DNA from: Xanthomonas sp. DAR 80977
GTDB lineage: Bacteria > Pseudomonadota > Gammaproteobacteria > Xanthomonadales > Xanthomonadaceae
Reading direction: 5' to 3'
Assembly (NCBI RefSeq): GCF_041240605.1
Contig: NZ_CP162487.1
Location: 2,549,001 to 2,613,000, forward strand
Length of the DNA stretch: 64,000 nt
Shown here: piece after piece, positions 8,750 through 15,061 of the stretch
Layout of the letters: every line of letters begins with the position of its first letter
How positions within the stretch are numbered: position 1 is the stretch's first letter
Program-made: the position numbers and the translations under genes
The notes under the pieces: generated by a model
What the model saw: the letters and a program-made list of their open reading frames with translations, nothing else
Told to the model about the DNA's origin: nothing
Databases searched by the model: none

Positions 8750-8812
8750 TCGACGGAATCGCGGATCGGGAAAACGGCAAGCCCGAAAAACTGGCTCGAA
8801 CTGACCCGCTGA
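8750..8812 (+). pseudogene. 3' end of a rightward trbK-like gene (remnant)
   Basis: The plus strand encodes ~20 residues ending ASPKNWLELTR before a TGA at 8810-8812. This matches the C-terminal KPMNWLELA of the complete TrbK that starts 18 bp further on, and also the SPKREW end of the leftward TrbK. No start or lipoprotein signal is present. It is therefore a trbK tail left at the breakpoint between the two opposed trb segments. Confidence 0.5.
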
Positions 8813-8829
8813 CCAGGGAGGCTGACACC

Positions 8830-9105
8830 ATGAAACCGACGATGCTGCTTGCCGGCCTCGTGGTGGCGCTGCTGGCCGGCTGCGACAGCAAGCCGGCCAC
8901 CCAGGCCATGCCCGAGGTCAATGACGCGAACTGCCAGATCGAGAAGATCAAAAAGATCGAGGACAAGGCGACGCGCGAAACTTTCGCCGGGCTGTGCTCG
9001 CGCCGGTCGCGGACCGGCGGCGGCATCGCCCCGACCGAGAAGCCGATGAACTGGCTGGAACTGGCCGACCCGAAAGACTCGAAGGGGCAGGAGGCGAAGC
9101 CATGA
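8830..9105 (+). CDS. trbK: TrbK (copy 2), entry-exclusion lipoprotein
   Basis: A 91-residue lipoprotein: signal MKPTMLLAGLVVALLAGC with the lipobox Cys at 18, then DSKPATQAMPEVNDANCQIEK, the same mature core as the leftward TrbK. The C-terminus is longer (EKPMNWLELADPKDSKGQ). A strong AGGGAGG ribosome site precedes the ATG. The stop overlaps the trbL ATG (ATGA), so the two are coupled. Two TrbK variants in one cell could in principle exclude two plasmid types; that is inference. Confidence 0.85.
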   Translation: MKPTMLLAGLVVALLAGCDSKPATQAMPEVNDANCQIEKIKKIEDKATRETFAGLCSRRSRTGGGIAPTEKPMNWLELADPKDSKGQEAKP

Positions 9106-10724
9106 AAGCACTGCACAAGGCGGCGCTGATCGGCGTCGCGCTCGCGCTCTACTCCACAGCCGCGTCGGCCCAGCTCACCAACCAGGGGATGCTTGACCAA
9201 GTGGTAACGGAGTTCGCCACGCGGGCCACGGCCTGGCAGACGGTGGTGATGAATGCCGCGACGTTCTTGTTCTGGACGCTGGGCACGATCTCGCTGGTCA
9301 TCACCTTCGGCTTCATGGCGCTGCGCAAGGCTGACATTGGTGAGTTCTTCGCCGAGTTCATCAGGTTCATCCTGTTCTTCGGCTTCTTCCTCTGGTTGCT
9401 GCGCAATGGGCCGAACTTTGCCAACTCGATCATCCAGTCGCTGTCCAGGATTGGCGAGCAGGCTTCCGGTATCTCCTCGATCACGCCGTCGGGCATCGTC
9501 GATGTGGGCTTCCTGATCTGGAAGCAGGCCATCAACAACCTGTCGGCCTGGTCGCCCATCGACAGCTTTGTGGGCGTGGTCTTGAGCGCCGGCATCCTGC
9601 TTCTGCTGGCTGTCATCGCCGTGAACATGTTGCTGCTGCTCGTGTCAGCCTGGCTGCTGTCCTATGCCGGCATCTTCTTCCTCGGCTTCGGCGGATCGCG
9701 TTGGACTTCCGACATGGCGATCAACTACTACAAGACCGTGCTGGGCGTCGCCGTGCAGATCATGACGATGGTGCTGCTTGTTGGCATCGGGAATGATCTG
9801 CTGTCCAGCTTCTACGCCAAGATGAGCAAGGGCACACTGAACTTCGAGGAGCTGGGCGTGATGCTGGTGTTCTGCCTGGCGTTGCTGCTGCTGGTCAATC
9901 GCGTGCCGCCGCTGGTCGCCGGCGTGATTTCCGGTACGGGCGTTGGGAACGTCGGTGGCATCGGCAACTTCGGTGCGGGCGCTGCTGTTGGTGCCGCGAT
10001 GGGGGCTGCCAGTGTTGCGGCCGGCGCTGCAAGCATGGCCGGCGCTGCCGTGATGAGTGGCGCGGCCAACCTCGCCGGCGGGGCTTCGGCCGTCAAAGCC
10101 GCCTTCGAGAAGGCCCAAGGCAGCGCGACCGGCGATGCCGGCGCGGGCATGGACATGATGGCGAGCGTGGGGGGCGCGGGTGCTTCGGGCGGTCAGGACT
10201 CAGCCGGCGCAGGGGGATCGCCCTTCGCGCAGGCTGCGGGCTTCGGGGGCTCGTCGTCGGGTGGCGGCAGCAGCTCGGCCGGCTCGAAGGGGGGTGACAA
10301 GGGCGGCGCCGGCGACAAGGGCAGCAGTTCGACCACCAGCACCGGCGACGGTGCCGACAAGTCGGCCAAGAGTGAACCCAAGCCCTCAGCCGGCGGTGTT
10401 GGGCAGGGGCAGCAGGCCGCACCAGGCAGCACTGGCCGCAGTGGCCTGACTCGTGCCGCAGCATTGGCTGCGGGCACCGCCGGCGAGCTGGCGAAGGGTG
10501 CGGGTGCCGTGCTCAGGGGCAAGGCGGTGCAACTTGCGGAGGGCTTCCACGAACGCATGGACCAAACGATCGGCGGCCAAGTGGCAACGGCGATCCGAGC
10601 CAGCACTGCGGCAGAGGCTCCTGCCTTCGATGGCGACAGCTTGGCCGGCGAGCAGGCCGGTAATCAGGCGGCCGATCCCGATGATGAAGTCGCTGCTTTC
10701 GTGAATCGCACGACGCCGGCGTGA
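9102..10724 (+). CDS. trbL: TrbL (copy 2), polytopic T4SS channel component
   Basis: A 540-residue TrbL starting with a cleavable-looking signal (ALALYSTAASAQ), about six membrane helices, the conserved GFGGSRWTSDMAINYYK motif, then a Gly/Ala/Ser-rich low-complexity linker (~residues 290-430) and an Ala-rich charged end. It aligns along its full length with the leftward TrbL (shared landmarks FMALRKADIGEFFAEF, PSGIVDVGF, WSP-DS) but differs at many positions, so it came from a different IncP-like operon rather than a recent duplication. It lacks trbM-trbP behind it. It starts within the trbK stop. Confidence 0.9.
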   Translation: MKALHKAALIGVALALYSTAASAQLTNQGMLDQVVTEFATRATAWQTVVMNAATFLFWTLGTISLVITFGFMALRKADIGEFFAEFIRFILFFGFFLWLLRNGPNFANSIIQSLSRIGEQASGISSITPSGIVDVGFLIWKQAINNLSAWSPIDSFVGVVLSAGILLLLAVIAVNMLLLLVSAWLLSYAGIFFLGFGGSRWTSDMAINYYKTVLGVAVQIMTMVLLVGIGNDLLSSFYAKMSKGTLNFEELGVMLVFCLALLLLVNRVPPLVAGVISGTGVGNVGGIGNFGAGAAVGAAMGAASVAAGAASMAGAAVMSGAANLAGGASAVKAAFEKAQGSATGDAGAGMDMMASVGGAGASGGQDSAGAGGSPFAQAAGFGGSSSGGGSSSAGSKGGDKGGAGDKGSSSTTSTGDGADKSAKSEPKPSAGGVGQGQQAAPGSTGRSGLTRAAALAAGTAGELAKGAGAVLRGKAVQLAEGFHERMDQTIGGQVATAIRASTAAEAPAFDGDSLAGEQAGNQAADPDDEVAAFVNRTTPA

Positions 10725-10790
10725 AAGGCGCGTCGGCCGGCGTGGGGCCGGCCGACACTTCCATTAACCCACCTGATGGAGAGGTGAATC

Positions 10791-11021
10791 ATGGCAACTT
10801 TGAATCCTACCAACGCAACTCAGGCAGTGCATCATGCGGCCGTGCAGCTCGCGGCCCTAGACTGGATTGACCAGGATGCAGCCCGGCAGCTCGGGCCGCT
10901 GGCCGAAGCAGTCGCCAATGCCTTCATGGTCGTCTTCTACCAGGCCGAGACGGGCCGAGCGACGCCGGCGGACTTCCGTGAGGCACTGAATGCCGTGCGC
11001 CAGTCGCTTCACCCAGCGTAA
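10791..11021 (+). CDS. hypothetical protein, 76 aa
   Basis: A small, Ala-rich, helical, soluble protein (VHHAAVQLAALDWIDQDAA) with no signal or membrane segment. It begins after GGAGAGG at a good distance, 66 bp downstream of the rightward trbL, and is followed by a strong hairpin at 11036-11068, so it looks like the last gene of that fragmentary operon. I do not recognise the family. Confidence 0.55.
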   Translation: MATLNPTNATQAVHHAAVQLAALDWIDQDAARQLGPLAEAVANAFMVVFYQAETGRATPADFREALNAVRQSLHPA

Positions 11022-11035
11022 GCCACATACTAGGA

Positions 11036-11068
11036 ACAACAAGGGCAGCCAATGGCTGCCCTTGTTGT
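11036..11068 (+). terminator. strong hairpin terminator after the rightward trb fragment
   Basis: A perfect 15-bp stem (11036-11050 with 11054-11068) with a 3-nt loop lies 15 bp after the stop at 11021. The arms are ACAACAAGGGCAGCC-like. The T-tract is weak, so it could act in either direction or as an RNA-stabilising hairpin. Confidence 0.65.
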
Positions 11069-11089
11069 CTCCGGGCCTGCATCGTCGGA

Positions 11090-11239
11090 AGTGGCGATGC
11101 GCGCCGGCGCTCGAGCATCGCCAGATGGGGCGATGACGCCCCGCCTTACTCTTCCCCTTGGCGTGGATCTCGCATCGTCATTTCCGGCGATGAGATCCAA
11201 CTGCAGCACCGCCAGGAATGGCGATGCTGGCCAGCTCGC
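11090..11239. repeat. cluster of GGCGATG/CATCGCC inverted words
   Basis: In ~150 non-coding bases the word GCGATG and its complement CATCGC occur repeatedly in both orientations. They form at least three potential hairpins: one around 11094-11120, one where CATCGCC pairs with GGCGATG near 11118-11138, and GGATCTC-GCATCG pairing with CGATGAGATCC near 11167-11201. This could be operator DNA for the neighbouring antitoxin-like protein or a structured remnant; no protein-coding signal was seen. Confidence 0.4.
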
Positions 11240-11578
11240 TCACGACGCGATGCCGTGCATGGTTCGCGCACGTGCCGCGACCTGGTGCGCGTGCTCGATA
11301 TAAGCCGGGTCGGCCGTGGCCTCGGCGTCCGCCAAGAATGCGGCCACGGCTTCGGCGGTGGTCAGGTCTTCGGCCGGGTCAAAGGGCGTTAGGGATTCTA
11401 GGTCCGCATCGACGCGGCGGGCCAGTTCGATAGCTTGGGCGATGTCGGCCAGACGGGTGCGCACCTGGTCAGCGGTAACGGCGCGGCCTGGGTCGGCCTT
11501 CAACGCATCGTAGGCTGGGCCGATCCGTTCATGTAGCCAATGTTCCATATCCACTTTCTCTGTTTCCTCTTTGCCCAT
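11240..11578 (-). CDS. antitoxin-like protein, possibly composite
   Basis: A 112-residue protein without partner. Residues ~12-45 (EHWLHERIGPAYDALKADPG) resemble short ParD/StbD-type antitoxins that end with a 'PAYDALKADPSRA' helix. Residues ~62-108 (TPFDPAEDLTTAEAVAAFL, then DPAYIEHAHQVAARARTM) resemble the N-terminal half of HigA-like 'addiction module antidote' proteins, which should continue into an HTH domain. Here the frame stops right after ARARTMHGIAS. So it looks like two antitoxin modules in one ORF, the second truncated before its DNA-binding part. No toxin gene is recognisable on either side. Confidence in the antitoxin call is moderate. Confidence 0.5.
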   Translation of the reverse strand: MGKEETEKVDMEHWLHERIGPAYDALKADPGRAVTADQVRTRLADIAQAIELARRVDADLESLTPFDPAEDLTTAEAVAAFLADAEATADPAYIEHAHQVAARARTMHGIAS

Positions 11579-11883
11579 CGCACGCCTTACGCTGATATTG
11601 CTCAGCCCGTCTCATCCAGATGAGGCCACAGGCTACTACGTTGCCTGCTTTCCTTGGAAAAAGACACGCCGTCCACCTTCTTGGCGTAATCCATTTACGA
11701 CCTGGCGGCCAAAGCACATGGCGTTGCCGTCAAGCTGGTGTGGCGAACTTGCCGCAGGGCGGAGCGCCGGCCGAATCTGTGGCTTCGCCACATGAGATTC
11801 CGGGTTCATTCGGGCAGCTCAAATGGTAAACTTGGCCAAACTTTGGAAGACTTCGCCGCGCGACACCAAGCGAGCCGCCTGAA
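11579..11883. other. intergenic stretch, no convincing gene
   Basis: About 305 bp between the antitoxin-like gene and the HTH gene. Short frames on both strands have no family resemblance. Near 11829-11845 is the near-palindrome AAACTTGGCCAAACTTT with a perfect TTGGCCAA core, a possible operator for the HTH protein that begins 40 bp later. The stretch probably contains the promoter of the downstream operon and perhaps debris of the lost toxin. Confidence 0.4.
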
Positions 11884-12084
11884 ATGAACCAACCCGATAG
11901 CGAAATTCTCACGCTGGATGAAGTGGCGGTCTACCTCAAGGCAGGGAAGAAGACCGTATACCGGCTGGCCCAGCAGGGGGAGATACCGGGATTCAAGCTG
12001 GGCGGCACCTGGCGGTTTCGTCGCAGCGAGTTGGATCGCTGGATTGCCGCGCAGATAGCCGAGAAGACGCAGGACAAGACATGA
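11884..12084 (+). CDS. HTH (excisionase/MerR-type) DNA-binding protein
   Basis: A 66-residue protein of the helix_turn_helix_17 type: ILTLDEVAVYLKAGKKTVYR followed by LAQQGEIPGFKLGGTWRFRR, the canonical pattern of excisionase-family winged HTH proteins. Such small proteins act as recombination directionality factors or as regulators. Here it is the first gene of a run leading into a large DNA methyltransferase, a helicase and a nuclease, so a regulator of a restriction-like operon is more likely than an excisionase; no integrase is present in the window. Confidence 0.75.
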   Translation: MNQPDSEILTLDEVAVYLKAGKKTVYRLAQQGEIPGFKLGGTWRFRRSELDRWIAAQIAEKTQDKT

Positions 12085-12142
12085 GCGCCCCGCAAAACGA
12101 TAGCAACTTGGCGGCCTCGCCCCTAGGGGGGGCTGCACGCCG

Positions 12143-12454
12143 ATGAATGCCGTAGAAATCGAACAAGCCATCACCGACCTCGCGGAGCAGCCCTTCGACC
12201 GTGCAGAGTTCCCCTACGCCTTCCTTGAAGCCTTTGGCAACAAGGCGACGACAATCAAGCGCCTGCGTGCGGGGGCGTCGAACAAATCCGACCTCGGCGG
12301 TGTTCTCCAGACCAGCAACATCCACATTCTGACCAGCGACGCTGGGCGGGTGACGCAGACGCTGGCCGCTCTCAAGGCCAGCCCTGCGACGGCCAAGGCC
12401 AAGGCGAAGTTCATCCTTGCTACGGACGGCGCGGACTTCGAGGCCGAAGACCTG
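12143..12454 (+). pseudogene. large class I SAM-dependent DNA methyltransferase, 5' fragment
   Basis: The first 104 residues (AEQPFDRAEFPYAFLEAFGN, then IKRLRAGASNKSDLGGVLQT, then the ATAKAKAKFILATDGADFEA region) are the conserved N-terminus of long (~900+ residue) stand-alone adenine methyltransferases of the MmeI/YeeA type. These often head restriction or defence operons. After Leu104 the frame enters the IS21-family element and stops eight codons later at 12478. No catalytic motif (FxGxG, NPPY) remains. A short possible 3' end lies beyond the IS at 14919-15014, so the catalytic core has been deleted. Confidence 0.8.
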
Positions 12455-12455
12455 A

Positions 12456-12518
12456 TGTTGATTTGCACTGAAAACTGAGCCAGTTTTCATAGGGTTTTGC
12501 ATCGAAATTTGAGCCACC
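12456..12518. repeat. left end of the IS21 element: terminal repeats L1 and L2
   Basis: L1 (12456-12481) and L2 (12495-12518) share the core TTTGCAN(T/C)GAAA followed by TGAGCC. L1 pairs with R1 at the right end and L2 with R2. Multiple repeated transposase-binding sites at each tip are a hallmark of IS21. Confidence 0.75.
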
Positions 12519-12568
12519 TCCCACACTCTGGTGTCGTTCACCGACCCGGAGCATCAGGAGTGATCGAC

Positions 12569-14080
12569 ATGGCTCAACTCACGTTCATCCGCAGGATGCA
12601 CTTCCGCGACAAGCTGTCCGTGCGAGAGATAGCTCGCCGTACAGGGCTGTCACGCAACACCATCGACAAATATCTGAAGTCCGGCGCGCTGGCGCCGAAC
12701 TACCCCGAGCGCCGCGGCCATAGCGCCCTGGATTCGTTTGCGTCGGAATTAGCCGACTGGCTGGCCGAGAACCAGCGTTCTCCACGCAAATACCGCAAGA
12801 CGATCCGGCAGATTCACGCGTCATTGCAGGCGAAGGGCTATACCGGGAGCTACGACCGCGTGGCAGCGTTTGCGCGCACCTGGAAGCAGGCCGAGCTGGA
12901 TCGCACGAAGGGTGCAGGCAAGGCTTTCGTTCCGCTGAGCTTTGCGCCTGGCGAAGCCTTTCAGTTCGACTGGAGCGAAGACCACGCGCGCATCGGCGGC
13001 GAGAAAGTGAAGCTGCAGGTTGCGCAGTTCAAGCTCAGCCACAGCCGGGCCTTCGTGCTCCGCGCGTACTGGTTGCAGACACATGAAATGCTGTTCGACG
13101 CACATAACCGTGCCTTCGCCGCGTTCGGCGGGATTCCGCGCCGCGGCATCTACGACAACATGAGGACGGCGGTTAACAAGGTCGGCAAGGGCAAGCAGCG
13201 CGACGTCAATCTGCGCTTTGCGACGATGGTGAATCACTTCCTCTTCGAAGCCGAGTTCTGCAACCCAGCATCGGGTTGGGAGAAGGGACAAATCGAAAAG
13301 AACGTGCGCGATGCACGTCATCGTCTCTGGGGTGACGCACCGGCGACTGCGTCGCTGGATGCCCTTAATGATTGGCTGGATCAGCGCTGCAGAGCGCTGT
13401 GGCAAACGCTGCCACATCCTGAGCTTCCGCATCGCACGATCGCCGAAGTATTGCAGGATGAACTGGCGGAGCTGATGCCGATCTCGGCGCCGTTCGACGG
13501 CTTCGTCGAACAAACCAAACGCGTCACACCCACTTGTCTCGTGCACGTCGATCGCAATCGCTACAGCGTGCCGGCCAGCTTCGCCAACCGACCCATCAGC
13601 GTACGGCTGTATCACGACCGCGTGCTGATGGTGGCCGAAGGCAATATCGTCGCCGAGCATACGCGCTATATCCAGCGCGCTCATCACGGTGGTCGCACGA
13701 TCTTTGATTGGCACCACTATCTTGGCGCTGTGCAGCGAAAACCGGGCGCACTGCGCAACGGCGCACCGTTCAAAACCATGCCGGATGGTTTCCGTGCACT
13801 GCAAGGCATCCTGCTGCAGCGTTCCGGCGGCGATCGGGAGATGGTTGAGATCCTGTCGCTGGTGTTGCAGTACGACGAGCAGTCTGTGTTGACCGCTGTC
13901 GAGCTCGCGCTGGAAGCCGGCGTCGCCTCCAAAGCACACATCCTCAATCTGCTCAGCCGCCTGCTCGGCGAAGCGCCTCCCGCTCCGCTGGATGCACCGC
14001 CGCTGCTGCAGCTGAAGGATGAGCCACGTGCCAACGTCGCACGCTACGACGAGCTGCGCGAGGTGAACCATGTCGCATGA
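12569..14080 (+). CDS. istA: IstA, IS21-family DDE transposase
   Basis: 503 residues. The N-terminus has an HTH ([20 protein letters not shown]). The integrase core shows the catalytic Asp in FQFDWSED, the second Asp in GIYDNM and the Glu in [12 protein letters not shown] beta-barrel-like C-terminal part follows ([14 protein letters not shown]). I chose ATG 12569 because CAGGAG lies 8 bases upstream; a GTG at 12560 is in frame. It overlaps istB by 11 bp. Confidence 0.9.
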   Translation: MAQLTFIRRMHFRDKLSVREIARRTGLSRNTIDKYLKSGALAPNYPERRGHSALDSFASELADWLAENQRSPRKYRKTIRQIHASLQAKGYTGSYDRVAAFARTWKQAELDRTKGAGKAFVPLSFAPGEAFQFDWSEDHARIGGEKVKLQVAQFKLSHSRAFVLRAYWLQTHEMLFDAHNRAFAAFGGIPRRGIYDNMRTAVNKVGKGKQRDVNLRFATMVNHFLFEAEFCNPASGWEKGQIEKNVRDARHRLWGDAPATASLDALNDWLDQRCRALWQTLPHPELPHRTIAEVLQDELAELMPISAPFDGFVEQTKRVTPTCLVHVDRNRYSVPASFANRPISVRLYHDRVLMVAEGNIVAEHTRYIQRAHHGGRTIFDWHHYLGAVQRKPGALRNGAPFKTMPDGFRALQGILLQRSGGDREMVEILSLVLQYDEQSVLTAVELALEAGVASKAHILNLLSRLLGEAPPAPLDAPPLLQLKDEPRANVARYDELREVNHVA

Positions 14081-14843
14081 CGCACTGATCGTCACGCTCA
14101 AGCATCTTCGCTTGCACGGCATGGCGCAGACCCTGCAGGAGCTGGCTCAGCAAGGTGGTCCTCGTTATCACGAGGTTCTGCCGCTGATGGATCTGCTCCT
14201 CAAGGCCGAGGTCGCTGAGCGCGATGTCCGCTCGATCACGTATCAGCTCAAGTGCGCGCGCTTTCCGCACTACCGAGATCTCAGCAATTTCGACTTTTCT
14301 CAGTCGGCTGTCGATGAAGCGCTCGTGCGCCAACTGCACCGCGGTGACTTCATGAACGAGCGGCACAATCTGGTTTTCGTTGGCGGGCCTGGCACTGGTA
14401 AGACCCATCTGGCTACCGCGCTCGGCGTACAAGCGGTGCGGCATCTGCGCCGCTATGTTCGCTTCTTCTCGACCATCGAGCTCGTCAACGCACTGGAACA
14501 GGAGAAAGCCGCCGGCAAGCAAGGTCTGCTTGCGAATCGGCTGGCCCATGTCGATCTCGTCATTCTCGATGAGCTGGGCTATGTGCCGTTTTCGCAGGCC
14601 GGCGGCACCTTGCTGTTTCACCTCATCAGCAAGCTCTACGAGCACACCAGTCTCGCCATCACGACCAACCTGAGCTTCGCCGAATGGCCCAATGTCTTCG
14701 GCGACGCCAAGATGACGACGGCCCTGCTCGATCGCATCACGCATCGCTGCCACATCATCGAGACAGGCAACGACAGCTATCGCTATCGCCATCATCAAGA
14801 CATCAGGAAGGAGCGCCATCGCCCAGTATCCAGCGCTAACTAA
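14070..14843 (+). CDS. istB: IstB, IS21-family helper ATPase
   Basis: 257 residues, DnaA/DnaC-like AAA+ protein: Walker [10 protein letters not shown] near residue 105 and Walker [12 protein letters not shown] near residue 165, followed by a sensor-like TTNLSFAEW. IstB binds target DNA and activates IstA. Its start lies inside the end of istA, the normal IS21 arrangement. Confidence 0.92.
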   Translation: MSHDALIVTLKHLRLHGMAQTLQELAQQGGPRYHEVLPLMDLLLKAEVAERDVRSITYQLKCARFPHYRDLSNFDFSQSAVDEALVRQLHRGDFMNERHNLVFVGGPGTGKTHLATALGVQAVRHLRRYVRFFSTIELVNALEQEKAAGKQGLLANRLAHVDLVILDELGYVPFSQAGGTLLFHLISKLYEHTSLAITTNLSFAEWPNVFGDAKMTTALLDRITHRCHIIETGNDSYRYRHHQDIRKERHRPVSSAN

Positions 14844-14864
14844 GCTAAGCTGCACCTCATCTGG

Positions 14865-14917
14865 GGTGGCTCACTTTTCAGTGCAAAACCCGGCTCAGGG
14901 TTCGGTGCAAATCAACA
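14865..14917. repeat. right end of the IS21 element: terminal repeats R2 and R1
   Basis: R1 (14892-14917) is the inverted partner of L1 (23/26 match). R2 (14865-14888) is the inverted partner of L2 (about 20/24). The end reads CA at 14916-14917, complementing the TG at 12456. Confidence 0.75.
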
Positions 14918-14918
14918 G

Positions 14919-15014
14919 GCATTGGAGGCGGACGATTTCGAAACATCTTTCGGTGACCGTCTGGCGGAGGTTCGTGTCATGAACAGCGGCAGGCGTTATG
15001 GCCATATCACATGA
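14919..15014 (+). pseudogene. probable 3' end of the interrupted methyltransferase
   Basis: Directly after the IS the plus strand is open for 31 codons (ALEADDFETSFGDRLAEVRV, then NSGRRYGHIT) and ends at TGA 15012-15014, overlapping the next ATG by ATGA. It has no start of its own. Its position, codon usage and tight coupling to the downstream helicase suggest that it is the C-terminus of the same methyltransferase whose N-terminus lies left of the IS. It could instead be the tail of another gene of the operon lost in the same deletion. Confidence 0.45.
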
Positions 15015-15061
15015 CAGCAAAGCCGGCACAACGCAGCACCGAAGCGAGACCTTCCTCATGA
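15011..15061 (+). other. 16-codon overlapping mini-ORF between methyltransferase tail and helicase
   Basis: ATG 15011 overlaps the upstream stop (ATGA) and reads MTAKPAQRSTEARPSS before a TGA that overlaps the helicase ATG at 15058 (again ATGA). It may simply be chance, or a coupling leader that passes ribosomes to the helicase, whose own ribosome site is weak. Confidence 0.3.

Larger units (their letters stand above)
12456..14917 (+). mobile_element. IS21-family insertion sequence, 2462 bp
   Basis: Contains overlapping istA and istB and is bounded by 26-bp ends beginning TGTTGATTTGCAC that match at 23 of 26 positions. A second pair of inner repeats is present, as is typical of the family. 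Flanking bases (GACCTGA on the left, GGCATTG on the right) do not form the expected 4-8 bp target duplication, so the element did not simply insert here; a deletion adjoining one end, or recombination between two copies, removed the sequence in between. Both istA and istB are intact, so the element may still be active. Confidence 0.85.

Noticed and set aside
11884..12084. Excisionase of the island
   Set aside because: The HTH fold would allow it, but no integrase is nearby and the gene heads a restriction-like operon, so a regulator is the better reading.
12456..14917. Target-site duplication of the IS21 element
   Set aside because: GTTGATT/AATCAAC next to the inner TGCAC words looked like flanks, but these bases are inverted and belong to the terminal repeat itself; the true flanks do not match.
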